Under the pieces are notes generated by a model. The model saw only the letters and a list, made by a program, of their open reading frames with translations. It had not been told where the DNA came from and did not search any database. This document shows positions 25,911 to 33,768 of a stretch of 64,000 nt of DNA, piece by piece (within the stretch, counting starts at the first letter, position 1; each line of letters opens with the position of its first letter). This DNA comes from Actinobaculum suis (lineage in GTDB: Bacteria > Actinomycetota > Actinomycetes > Actinomycetales > Actinomycetaceae): assembly GCF_900102025.1 (NCBI RefSeq), contig NZ_FNAU01000001.1, positions 62,001 through 126,000 of the forward strand, in the 5' to 3' direction. A program made the position numbers and the translations under genes.

Positions 25911-26519
25911 ATGAGCGAGCACTATTTTTCCTCCAACCCGGAATCTGCGGCGCATGAACACCCGATGAAGGTGCGTTTGCGGGGCCGCGAGTATCAGGTA
26001 ACCGGGTCCGACGGCGTCTTTGCCGGCAACCGTGTTGATAAGGGCACCTCGGTGTTTTTGGACAAGGTTCCCGATCCGCAGGTGGAAGCCGGGCAGATCG
26101 CCCTTGATTTGGGGTGTGGCTGGGGTCCGCTCACTATCGCGCTGGGTGCGCATGCGCCGCAAGCGGAACTGTGGGCAGTGGATGTGAATGAGCGGGCGCT
26201 TTCGTTGACGAAACGTAATACGCATGCCGCCGGTGTGAAAGCCCATGTCGCTACTCCTGAAGATGCTCTAGCACAACTAGCTGACCGGGAGATTCGGCTG
26301 ATTTGGTCTAATCCTCCTATCCGTATTGGCAAAGCAGCTCTGCACGAATTGCTCGGTACTTGGTTGGCAAAACTTTCCGCCGATGGGGAAGCTTTCCTGG
26401 TGGTGCAAAAGAACCTGGGTGCTGATTCTTTGGCTCGCTGGCTACGCGAAACGGGATGGGAGTGCGCCAAGATCGGTTCTGCGAAAGGCTTCCGTATTCT
26501 GCGAGTAGCCCGTAGCTAA
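25911..26519 (+). CDS. class I SAM methyltransferase, RsmC-like small subunit type
   Basis: 202-aa methyltransferase matching the C-terminal MTS domain of RsmC-type enzymes, which methylate guanine N2 in 16S rRNA. Motifs: FLDKVP, the SAM loop DLGCGWGPLT at about 64-73, AVDVNERAL, and the NPPIR catalytic motif of amino-methylating enzymes, then VVQKNLGAD. The frame is open from 25506 but only translates repeats, so the ATG at 25911 is used. It is the only plus-strand gene between hflX and miaA and may be an insertion in this conserved block. Confidence 0.85.
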   Translation: MSEHYFSSNPESAAHEHPMKVRLRGREYQVTGSDGVFAGNRVDKGTSVFLDKVPDPQVEAGQIALDLGCGWGPLTIALGAHAPQAELWAVDVNERALSLTKRNTHAAGVKAHVATPEDALAQLADREIRLIWSNPPIRIGKAALHELLGTWLAKLSADGEAFLVVQKNLGADSLARWLRETGWECAKIGSAKGFRILRVARS

Positions 26520-26650
26520 GAACGCGTAACCCGAAGCTTTAAGCCCGTGGCCCGTTTCTGGCTGCTCTTTTTCAACGTGCTTTCTGGACGTTCTTTCTGG
26601 CTGCTCTTTCTGGATGCTCTCCTACCGCTAGGGCTACAAATAGCGTTTAC

Positions 26651-26678
26651 AGATCGACGAGGATGTAGCGCAAGCCGT
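26651..26678 (+). repeat. 28-bp exact copy of an internal ahpF segment
   Basis: The 28 bases here are identical, in the same orientation, to 44190-44217 inside ahpF (codons 103-112). The flanks do not match. It lies in the gap between the convergent methyltransferase and miaA, just outside the miaA stop. Confidence 0.95.
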
Positions 26679-26689
26679 TATCGCCTATC

Positions 26690-26780
26690 GGGCGCTGGCT
26701 AGTTCTCGGGCGCTGGCGTGTTGCCGAGCGCTGGCTCATTGCCGGGCGCTGGCTCGTTGCCGGGCGCTGGTGTTTGCCCC
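26690..26780. repeat. 18-bp repeats at the miaA 3' end, crossing the stop codon
   Basis: GGGCGCTGGC-type units recur about every 18 bp. Inside the gene they encode APGNEP-like hexapeptides. Past the TAG stop the same unit continues, and would read on as PAPD, so the stop arose within a repeat unit. Confidence 0.85.
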
Positions 26781-27685
26781 GGTAGCGAAGCATAGATTTG
26801 CGCGGCTATTTTTGCGGCTTGGCCGGCAGTATTGTCGTGCCAGGTGAGCCGCGGATCGGCGGTGAACCAGCTGATTTGTTTGCGGGCAAGCTGGCGGGTA
26901 GCAACCGTGATTTTTTCGATTGCTTCGCTTTGACTCATTCTTCCGGCGAGCACTTCAATAGCTTGCGCGTATCCCGTAGCTCGGCGCGCCGTGGGAGTAT
27001 TAGCCAGCCCTTGTTCTAATAGTTCGGCAACTTCAGTAAGTAGCCCGGCCGCAAACATTTCCTCCACGCGTTTGTGAATACCTGCGTGTAATACGGCCCG
27101 TTCCCGGTTGATGCCATGCATATATACCTCCGGATAATGGGAGGTATGCCGCGGGAACCGGGAAGTGTAGTGGCCGCGCAAGCGGATTATTTCTACGGCC
27201 CGGATAACCCGCCGCCGGTTGCGGTGGTCAAGCGTTTCGTAGGCTTGCGGATCACGGGTGGCAAGTTCGCGCAAGATTGCTGGATAGTCCGCCGTGGCTT
27301 CTTTTTCTACTTGGGCTCGTACTTGCGGATCGGTACCCGGAAAATCGAGCTCATCGAGCAAAGCGGAAACGTATAGTCCTGAACCGCCCACTACCAGCGG
27401 GATCTTGCCGCGCTGCATAATATTTGCGAGTGCGGCTCGCGCCTGTTTCTGGTAGGCAGCCACCGATGCTTCTTCGCTAATGTCGAGCACGTCTATCAGG
27501 TGGTGGCGAATTCTTTGCCTTTCCGCCGGGGTGGCTTTCGCCGTCCCAATATCCATGCCCCGATACAGTTGGAAGGCATCCGCGGAAATAATTTCTACTC
27601 GGCGCCCGCCACCCAGCATTTCCGCCAGCTCTAAGGAAATAGCGGTTTTGCCGCTCGCCGTGGGCCCGACAATCGCGATAATCAC
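26699..27685 (-). CDS. miaA: MiaA, tRNA dimethylallyltransferase
   Basis: Transfers a dimethylallyl group to N6 of A37 in tRNAs reading UNN codons. 328 aa: P-loop GPTASGKT at 7-14, SADAFQLYRGMDIGTAK, a GSGLYVSALLD segment, and the C-terminal TRQLARKQISWF motif. The last ~30 residues are an APGNEP repeat tail beyond the normal end. It follows recX after a 15-bp gap. miaB, the usual upstream partner, is absent here. Confidence 0.95.
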   Translation of the reverse strand: MIIAIVGPTASGKTAISLELAEMLGGGRRVEIISADAFQLYRGMDIGTAKATPAERQRIRHHLIDVLDISEEASVAAYQKQARAALANIMQRGKIPLVVGGSGLYVSALLDELDFPGTDPQVRAQVEKEATADYPAILRELATRDPQAYETLDHRNRRRVIRAVEIIRLRGHYTSRFPRHTSHYPEVYMHGINRERAVLHAGIHKRVEEMFAAGLLTEVAELLEQGLANTPTARRATGYAQAIEVLAGRMSQSEAIEKITVATRQLARKQISWFTADPRLTWHDNTAGQAAKIAAQIYASLPGQTPAPGNEPAPGNEPALGNTPAPEN

Positions 27686-27700
27686 TCAGTTAGCCTATCT

Positions 27701-28219
27701 TCATTCGGCGCGCACGTTTTCCCGCGCAATACGTAGAGCCTTCGTGCACTGCTCATAGGTGTAGCCGCGCCGCGCCAACATGGCATACACGCGTTGCTCC
27801 AAAGTGTCCGGGTTACCTGAAGCTGCTAGCAGACGATTCTCTGCCAAACTGATCGCCCCGGCCAGTTCAGTTTCCGGTGCTAGTTCGGAAAGCGCGGCGC
27901 TAATCAGTTCTTCACTGATCCCTTTGCGGCGTAGTTCGATCCCGAGCACGCGGCGCGACATCGGTTTGACGGCCAGTCGGCGCCGCACGTATTCCTGGGC
28001 GAACCGGGCATCATCCACATAGCCGGCCGCTTCCATTTCTGCCAAGGTCTGGAGAATAACTCCTTCGGGAAGGCCGCGTTTGGCCATCACCTCCCCTAAC
28101 TCCGCCCGCGCATAGTCCCGCATACCGAGGCGACGATAGGCAATTTCTCGCGCTTTTTTAACTTGCTCTTCCCGAGGGAGCTCACTTAGATCAGGCCCGC
28201 GGCTTTTCCGCCTCGCCAT
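27701..28219 (-). CDS. recX: RecX, RecA regulator
   Basis: Small helical protein that inhibits or modulates RecA filaments. 172 aa with the typical spacing of three-helix repeats: AREIAYRRLGMRDYARAELGE, AAGYVDDARFAQEYVRRR, and RRKGISEELISAAL. The ATG directly abuts the recA stop, so the two are cotranscribed. Confidence 0.94.
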   Translation of the reverse strand: MARRKSRGPDLSELPREEQVKKAREIAYRRLGMRDYARAELGEVMAKRGLPEGVILQTLAEMEAAGYVDDARFAQEYVRRRLAVKPMSRRVLGIELRRKGISEELISAALSELAPETELAGAISLAENRLLAASGNPDTLEQRVYAMLARRGYTYEQCTKALRIARENVRAE

Positions 28220-29377
28220 CTAGCTTTTCACCGGCTCCTTCTCCGCCGTCTTAGTTTTGGTAGTAGCTGCGGCCTTCTTTTCCTTCGCGGAAGTGGCTGT
28301 TTCCTTCTTGGCGGTACTCGCGGCTTCCTTTTCTGCTGCCTCCGCCACGGCAGCTTCCGGATCTTCGCGCACGCCCACGGCAATTAGGATCTTATTTTCG
28401 AGTTCTGCGGCAAGGTCCGGGTTATCGACCAAGAACTGGCGTGCCCTTTCCTTACCCTGGCCGAGTTGATCGCCTTCATAGGTGAACCAGGCCCCGGACT
28501 TGCGAATAATTCCGGCTTCTACACCCATGTCAATAATTCCGCCTTCGCGAGAAATACCTTCGCCGTAAATAAGGTCAAATTCGGCTTGTTTGAAGGGCGG
28601 CGCCATCTTGTTTTTTACGACCTTCACGCGGGTGCGATTCCCGATCGGGTTTCCTCCTACTTTCAGAGCTTCCCCGCGCCGCACATCCAAACGCACCGAA
28701 GAGTAGAACTTGAGTGCCTTTCCACCGGTGGTGGTTTCCGGGTTCCCGAAGAACACCCCAATTTTTTCGCGCAGCTGGTTAATGAAAATCGCAGTGGTAC
28801 GGGTAGAAGACAGCGCCCCGGTAATCTTCCGCAAGGCCTGGCTCATAAGCCGGGCTTGCAGGCCCACGTGCGCATCGCCCATATCTCCTTCAATTTCGGC
28901 TTTGGGAACGAGCGCGGCCACGGAATCTACCACCACGACGTCGATAGCTCCGGAACGCACCAGCATGTCCATAATTTCCAGGGCTTGTTCTCCCGTATCT
29001 GGCTGGGAGACGATGAGCTCATCGGTATTCACCCCGAGTTTGCGTGCGTATTCGGGATCCAGAGCGTGTTCGGCGTCGATAAAAGCAGCGATCCCGCCTT
29101 GTTTTTGGGCTTCCGCTACCACATGCAAGGCCACCGTGGTTTTACCGGAAGATTCCGGACCATAAATCTCCACTACGCGCCCGCGTGGCAAACCGCCCAC
29201 TCCGAGTGCAATATCCAAAGCAAGGGACCCGGTAGGGATCACCTCAACGCGGCGTGCTGGCCGGTCCCCCAGCCGCATCACTGAACCTTTACCGAACTGC
29301 TTATCAATTTGCGCGAGCGCCGCATCAATTGCGCGTTGCCGCTCGTCCTTATTTTCGGCGTCCTTCTTTTCGGCCAT
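28220..29377 (-). CDS. recA: RecA recombinase
   Basis: Central homologous recombination protein and LexA coprotease. 385 aa: Walker A GPESSGKT at 73-80, the EHALDPEYA segment, the L2 DNA-binding loop with [21 protein letters not shown]-type sequence, and a C-terminal tail rich in Ala, Glu, Lys and Thr, longer than in E. coli. ATG follows AAAGGA. A LexA-like box lies about 200 bp upstream. Confidence 0.99.
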   Translation of the reverse strand: MAEKKDAENKDERQRAIDAALAQIDKQFGKGSVMRLGDRPARRVEVIPTGSLALDIALGVGGLPRGRVVEIYGPESSGKTTVALHVVAEAQKQGGIAAFIDAEHALDPEYARKLGVNTDELIVSQPDTGEQALEIMDMLVRSGAIDVVVVDSVAALVPKAEIEGDMGDAHVGLQARLMSQALRKITGALSSTRTTAIFINQLREKIGVFFGNPETTTGGKALKFYSSVRLDVRRGEALKVGGNPIGNRTRVKVVKNKMAPPFKQAEFDLIYGEGISREGGIIDMGVEAGIIRKSGAWFTYEGDQLGQGKERARQFLVDNPDLAAELENKILIAVGVREDPEAAVAEAAEKEAASTAKKETATSAKEKKAAATTKTKTAEKEPVKS

Positions 29378-29569
29378 TCCCGGTCCTTTACTCGATATTC
29401 CTACAGAACAGGCTTCTAGCGAAGCTTTCCCTCTCCGGGTACTTCGCGATCGCCCTCCGCTTGCCCTCTCCGAACAAGCTCTGTTTCTAAGGTACGTCCA
29501 GCCTCCGACATAAAAAGACGCCGCGAACCAATCTGTTGATATCGCCGGCGCTTTTGCGACCTGTGGAAC

Positions 29570-29593
29570 ACTCTAATCCGAACGGGTGTTCGA
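29570..29593 (-). promoter_or_regulatory. LexA box and candidate promoter upstream of recA
   Basis: CCGAACGGGTGTTCGA (29578-29593) matches the SOS consensus with one mismatch. On the minus strand TAGAGT (29575-29570) follows and could be a -10. The distance to the recA start (about 200 bp) is long but compatible with a leader. The rest of 29378-29804 is C-rich sequence without a gene. Confidence 0.65.
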
Positions 29594-29804
29594 GGGAAGC
29601 TCGGTTTTGGCGTGTTGCGCTAGAGGAATATCACCCGCGCCCAAACCTCCCGGCGCCACGCTCCCCATTCTTCCCCGCCACCCAGACTTCCCAGGCGCCC
29701 GTACTTCCAGGCCGACCTTCGCGCACACCTACTTGCCGGCGGCGGCGCACATATTCGTCTGCAGCGGCCGCGCGTGTTTATCTGCGGCAGCACGGCAGGT
29801 TTTT

Positions 29805-30050
29805 TTAGTGTGGAGGCAGACCACGCTCGTTTGGTTTTATGCGGTGTAGGTACCGGTATTTTTCGGGGAAGCCCATGTTTTCACACAGGGCGTCCCACAC
29901 TTTTTGGGGTTCGACGCCGTCTTCCACGGCTTCCGCTAGAGACCGGCCGTCTAGGGCGGAAAGTACCATGTCTTGGGCCACGCTATGGCCACGGTCGCCA
30001 AAAACCCATTCCAGGTTTGCCCAAAATTCTGATTCGCGCACGCGCTTCAT
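29805..30050 (-). CDS. DUF3046 family protein
   Basis: Small actinobacterial protein of unknown function encoded between clgR and recA in many genomes. 81 aa from the ATG at 30050; the fold region includes ESEFWANLEWVFGD, VLSALDGRSLAEAVEDGV and VWDALCENMGFPEKY, matching the family's WxxLxxxFG and VWxALC pattern. The frame stays open to an ATG at 30077 beside the clgR terminator hairpin. The shorter start is preferred because it begins just before the conserved core. Confidence 0.85.
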   Translation of the reverse strand: MKRVRESEFWANLEWVFGDRGHSVAQDMVLSALDGRSLAEAVEDGVEPQKVWDALCENMGFPEKYRYLHRIKPNERGLPPH

Positions 30051-30075
30051 CCTAAACCCCCACCCGTGGTGGGGC

Positions 30076-30106
30076 ATAGAAAAGCCCGCGCACCGGGCGC
30101 GGGCTT
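30076..30106 (-). terminator. intrinsic terminator after clgR
   Basis: AAGCCCGCGC (30082-30091) pairs with GCGCGGGCTT (30097-30106) around a 5-nt loop. On the minus strand the stem runs into TTTTCTAT. A second small GC hairpin lies at 30057-30074, next to the DUF3046 start. Confidence 0.8.
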
Positions 30107-30161
30107 CCTTTTAGCAGGCCGGCAACCCAGCCTGCGCAGTAGTCTGCTTACGAAGAGGCTT

Positions 30162-30557
30162 TTAGCGGCCCATCTTGGCGTATTCGCGGCGGACCATTTC
30201 TTCCGGAATGGCATCCGGGATACGCATATGGGCTGGAATGCGCCCTTCGTGAATATCTACGCGGTCTGCTGCCAAGCGCAATACTTGACTCAGCGGTACG
30301 TTCAACGCGCGGCAAATTGAAGAAAGCAGTTCTGAGGATGCTTCCTTTTGGCCGCGTTCAACTTCGGAAAGGTAACCCAAGGAGACGCGTGCATCCGAAG
30401 AGACTTCCCGCAAAGTACGGCCCTGGCGTTGCCGATACGCACGTAGGACTTCTCCCAATTCCACGCGAAGGAGCGCAGGCTGCGTTGCCTCACGTTGCTC
30501 CGTTGTAGGAACATTATTCTTCCGGTTCAGGCCGGTCCGAGTATTTTCTGTCATCAT
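30162..30557 (-). CDS. clgR: ClgR-like XRE transcriptional regulator of protease genes
   Basis: 131-aa helix-turn-helix regulator. The domain at about 34-95 contains [20 protein letters not shown] and [20 protein letters not shown], near-identical in pattern to ClgR, which activates clp protease and other stress genes in actinobacteria. Position between cinA and DUF3046-recA is the standard one. Two adjacent ATGs begin the frame. No clear ClgR operator was recognised in the 270-bp gap upstream (30558-30827). Confidence 0.88.
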   Translation of the reverse strand: MMTENTRTGLNRKNNVPTTEQREATQPALLRVELGEVLRAYRQRQGRTLREVSSDARVSLGYLSEVERGQKEASSELLSSICRALNVPLSQVLRLAADRVDIHEGRIPAHMRIPDAIPEEMVRREYAKMGR

Positions 30558-30827
30558 TACTTTCTAACGCCTTCGCTGTGCACTTTATTCCCCGCCTGGC
30601 GAAATATCTCTGAGATATTGTGTTTCCCCGAGTTTCGCAGCGCTTTCGCATCCCTGATGGCTCCCTTAGTAGCCATCTGTTCTGCTTCCAGTATTAAGTA
30701 CGCCACTTGTGACTGGAGATTTGCTGGGAGTCTGCCAGAAAACTCCCAATTAGATTTTCCGTATCGTGCTTTACCAACTACCTATGCGCGAAGGCAAAAA
30801 CATCTTGTACATGGTAGTACTCCCAGT

Positions 30828-31322
30828 CTACACGGCTGGATCCAGGCCGAGTTTTTCTCGCAACAGCCGGATCGCCTGCCACACTGCGCCGGCACGTACT
30901 TCCTCGCGCCCTCCCGGTAAATGTAGCTCGCGTTCCGCACTGCCCAGGCTCCCGCTAATCGCGATCCACACGGTTCCGGCCGGATGGCCATCGGCAGGTC
31001 CGGGCCCGGCAACCCCGGTGGTGGCAAGGGCGACTGTGGCGTCATATAGGTGGCATGCGCCGGCCGCCATTTGCCGGGCGACTATCTGGTCAACCGGTCC
31101 GGTTTGTGCCAGTCGTTGCTCGCTGACGCCAAGAATGCTGGCTTTTGTTGCCGTGGCATAAGTACATATACCGCCCCGCAGCACGCTCGAAACTCCGGGG
31201 ACTTCCACGAAGGTAGCAGTAAGTGCTCCCCCGGTTAATGATTCGGCGCAGGCAATGGTCAGGCCTCGTTTTTCGAGTTCGTGTACCGTCTCAGTAAGTT
31301 GTGCGGTCGCCTCAATTTTCAT
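30828..31322 (-). CDS. cinA: CinA C-terminal domain protein (NMN deamidase-type)
   Basis: 164-aa single-domain CinA/YgaD protein. Motifs: IACAESLTGGALT at about 24-36, LRGGICTYATATKASILGV, TGVAGPGPADGHPAGTVWIAI. The domain converts nicotinamide mononucleotide to nicotinic acid mononucleotide in pyridine nucleotide salvage. The ATG at 31322 overlaps the pgsA end by 11 bp, so the pair is cotranslated; the frame is open further upstream but only inside pgsA. Confidence 0.92.
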   Translation of the reverse strand: MKIEATAQLTETVHELEKRGLTIACAESLTGGALTATFVEVPGVSSVLRGGICTYATATKASILGVSEQRLAQTGPVDQIVARQMAAGACHLYDATVALATTGVAGPGPADGHPAGTVWIAISGSLGSAERELHLPGGREEVRAGAVWQAIRLLREKLGLDPAV

Positions 31323-31926
31323 TCGGGTTTCCTTCGTGGGCGATAGCGACGGCGTCGCGCGTGTACCCAATGGCAGACCAGATGGACAATACCAACGCTA
31401 CCCCGAGGATTATCCACCCCACCCACATGCAGGCTTGGGCAAGCATGGGCGTGGCCGCAAACCAGGAGTCCCACGGGACGATCAGCCAACCGGCCCCCAC
31501 GGATTGGGCGACCATTTTGTATTTGCCGAGGGTGCCGGCGGCCATGACTTTCTTTTTCACGACCGTCATGCGCACGATCGTGATGTAAAGTTCGCGGGCG
31601 ATGAGCAAGATGGTGACCCACCACCAGAGCCGGCCGTGCCAGGAAAGCATGATAAGCGCCGCCGCGATTAGACCTTTATCCGCAATAGAATCGGCGAGTT
31701 TGCCGAAGTTGGTGATGAGGCCGCGGCTACGGGCGAGGTGACCGTCGAGCTTATCGGTGGCAGCGGCGATAACGAAGATCGCCCAGGCGGCGAAGGCACG
31801 GCCTGGGGTTGGTTCCCAATACGCCCAGATAAAAACGGGGATGAGAATAACGCGTAACATAGTGAAAGCGTTCGCAATATTCACAATGGGTACTTCAGTT
31901 GAGCCCTGATTTTGCTTTTCGGTCAT
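31312..31926 (-). CDS. pgsA: PgsA, CDP-diacylglycerol--glycerol-3-phosphate 3-phosphatidyltransferase
   Basis: Membrane enzyme of the CDP-alcohol phosphatidyltransferase family making phosphatidylglycerolphosphate. 204 aa with several membrane helices and the complete family motif D-x2-DG-x2-AR-x8-G-x3-D-x3-D starting at DKLDGHLAR (about residue 58). N-terminal NIANAFTMLRVILIP is typical. The ATG follows TAGGCT by 7 nt with no Shine-Dalgarno, so it is probably leaderless. A phosphatidylinositol phosphate synthase is the alternative; position and the NxxTMLR start favour PgsA. Confidence 0.92.
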   Translation of the reverse strand: MTEKQNQGSTEVPIVNIANAFTMLRVILIPVFIWAYWEPTPGRAFAAWAIFVIAAATDKLDGHLARSRGLITNFGKLADSIADKGLIAAALIMLSWHGRLWWWVTILLIARELYITIVRMTVVKKKVMAAGTLGKYKMVAQSVGAGWLIVPWDSWFAATPMLAQACMWVGWIILGVALVLSIWSAIGYTRDAVAIAHEGNPNEN

Positions 31927-31933
31927 GTGGCCC

Positions 31934-31939
31934 AGCCTA
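31934..31939 (-). promoter_or_regulatory. -10 box of leaderless pgsA
   Basis: TAGGCT on the minus strand, a 7-nt spacer, then ATG. No ribosome-binding site. Confidence 0.6.
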
Positions 31940-31991
31940 CCGTGCCCAGCCGCGAAACTTGTGGCTCGGCGCGAGATTATACTTTCCGGAC

Positions 31992-32879
31992 TTAGCGGGT
32001 GATACGGGCACGGGCTTCGATCACCTCGAAAGGCGTGGCCTGCGCGCGGGTAGTTACTTCCCCATCCACAGGATAGGTATAGCCCTCAACCGTGAATTGT
32101 GCCCGCCAAGTAACCGCAACCTGCGGGGAATACATCCCGGGCCGCAAATACGTATGCGTCACCGTCCCCTGCGGCCAGGTATCACCCGGAACCGTACTGT
32201 GGAAAACCGGGCTTCCGTCACCAGGATTCCACTCATAACGCACCGGCATCAGTTCCACCACCACTGGGAACCCATAGACCTCTACCTGGCGAGTATGCGC
32301 CTGCACCGAGGACATGAAATACACCGGCTTGTTTATCAACACCCAAGAATCCGCTGGGGAAATCTCGAAACTTCCACCATCAGTAACCAAAGAAGCCACA
32401 TCCTCAATGGTCACCAACGACGCCGCATCAATCTCCATCACCGGCGCGGTTTCCTCCGTACCTACTGCCGCTGGATTGGCAGAATCTGCAGTCCCCCGCG
32501 GCTTAAACCGCGACCGACCCAACCAAGCCATCCCCACCTGCTCCTGCGAATCCAACTCCCACTCCGCCGGCTGTAACAAGTGGTAGACACGGCGACTAGA
32601 ACCAGACCCTGGTTTCTTTCCGCTACGCCACAGGCCACTACCGGAACTCTTTGGGGAACCGTGGTGTCGTATAGCTTCCGCGGCGCTATTGCTTCTGACA
32701 TCGCGGTGCACGATTGTCACGGTAGCCTTGTTCCCGGTCGCTAGCCAATTACGGTCAAAACCATTTGCTTCTACTTTCGGGATAATAAACATGCAGGAAG
32801 CTAGCAGACCGAAAGCTAACGCGACCTTCCAATAAGTATGGCTATTCCACCTCTTTAAGGGCTTCGGATGCTCCAGCAT
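31992..32879 (-). CDS. secreted or membrane-anchored protein with PKD-like C-terminus
   Basis: 295-aa protein with an N-terminal hydrophobic helix at about 17-35 that could be a signal anchor, then a Ser/Arg/Gly-rich region and a C-terminal segment reading YEWNPGDGSP and VTHTYLRPGMYSPQVAVTWRAQF. That pattern (W-x-x-GDG ... H-x-Y-x-x-x-G-x-Y) is typical of PKD-like beta-sandwich repeats in actinobacterial surface proteins. The ATG overlaps the stop of the upstream lipoprotein gene (TAATG), so the two are likely partners. Function unknown. Confidence 0.75.
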   Translation of the reverse strand: MLEHPKPLKRWNSHTYWKVALAFGLLASCMFIIPKVEANGFDRNWLATGNKATVTIVHRDVRSNSAAEAIRHHGSPKSSGSGLWRSGKKPGSGSSRRVYHLLQPAEWELDSQEQVGMAWLGRSRFKPRGTADSANPAAVGTEETAPVMEIDAASLVTIEDVASLVTDGGSFEISPADSWVLINKPVYFMSSVQAHTRQVEVYGFPVVVELMPVRYEWNPGDGSPVFHSTVPGDTWPQGTVTHTYLRPGMYSPQVAVTWRAQFTVEGYTYPVDGEVTTRAQATPFEVIEARARITR

Positions 32880-33565
32880 TATTGCTCTGCACCGTCCTCC
32901 GAAATCCCATCTTCCGGGAGCTCCATATAGATGTCAGTAACAACCCATTGATCCGAATGATTCTCGAGAATCATTCCTACCTTAAATTCTTGCGCACGTG
33001 CTTCGCTGGTGCCTTCAGGGGAATTGAGTTGACTCGAGCCTCGCTTTCCTGCAAGGGCAACGACAAAATCGTTTTGTTCAGCGTCATACCATCCTTGTCG
33101 TTCGTATATTTCGAACTCAGGCATCGTTTCCAGATACCCAGTCCACCCTTTTAGTCGCCGAATTTCTTCCTGGCACCATGCACACTCGGCACCCGACATT
33201 TTTTCGAGGTCTTCTGTTTCCAAAGTCGTGGCACCATACAAGGTGAGTAGCAAATAATATTCAGCCGCGGCGATAGCGCCGTCGGCATCGACGTTTTCCA
33301 TTGCGGCCGGCGGGACTGGTTTTTCCGCTTCGCCAGCTTCCTTCACGGCTGTTGTGGAATCAGCGTCATTGTTGGTTTCCACAGATTCCTTGTTCGCGGC
33401 ATCGCTAGTTTGCAACGACTCCGGAGGTACCACCGTCAGGGTCGGGCTCGGCGGGCTTGAATCAGTCGAACCACAGCCAACCAGAACCGGCAAGACAAAC
33501 AAAATAGACAATCCAAGAGCGGCATAGCGCCACGCGGCAGGCCGCCACACAAATCTAGGCTTCAT
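32879..33565 (-). CDS. lipoprotein with DUF6318-like domain
   Basis: 228-aa lipoprotein: basic N-terminus (MKPRFVWRPAAWRY), hydrophobic segment and lipobox LVGC, then a Ser/Thr/Pro/Glu-rich linker. The globular part contains AAEYYLLLTLYGATTLETED and CAWCQEEI, with a Cys-x2-Cys that could form a disulphide. This resembles the DUF6318 family, a match made from memory of the motif. ATG at 33565 lies 7 nt after TACTCT and needs no Shine-Dalgarno; the longer frame to 33721 lacks a plausible signal peptide. It is translationally coupled to the PKD-like protein. Confidence 0.78.
   Translation of the reverse strand: MKPRFVWRPAAWRYAALGLSILFVLPVLVGCGSTDSSPPSPTLTVVPPESLQTSDAANKESVETNNDADSTTAVKEAGEAEKPVPPAAMENVDADGAIAAAEYYLLLTLYGATTLETEDLEKMSGAECAWCQEEIRRLKGWTGYLETMPEFEIYERQGWYDAEQNDFVVALAGKRGSSQLNSPEGTSEARAQEFKVGMILENHSDQWVVTDIYMELPEDGISEDGAEQ
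32955..32976. other. 22-bp perfect palindrome inside the lipoprotein gene
   Basis: GAATGATTCTC is followed immediately by its reverse complement, with no spacer. It encodes part of the MILENHS segment near the C-terminus of the lipoprotein, about 75 bp before the start of the PKD-like gene. Confidence 0.95.
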
Positions 33566-33572
33566 ACCGCGA

Positions 33573-33578
33573 AGAGTA
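33573..33578 (-). promoter_or_regulatory. -10 box of the leaderless lipoprotein gene
   Basis: TACTCT on the minus strand, then TCGCGGT (7 nt), then ATG. Confidence 0.6.
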
Positions 33579-33768
33579 GCCGCTTCCCCGGTATACAACC
33601 ACTGCCTATCCACAGGACGAAAACTGCGCGGCCTTCCTTCCCAGCGCACAGCCCAAAGCCCAGCCCAGCCCAGTCGAGTTAACAGCTCAGCGCCCGGCCC
33701 CATCGTTACCGCACACACCACTCAGATGCGTCACTAGCGCTACACCGTCTAAGCGGGCTAGCTTTGTT

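Noticed and set aside
30558-30827. ClgR binding site upstream of clgR
   Set aside because: CGC/GCG motifs occur here but not in the spacing expected of a ClgR operator, so no site is called.
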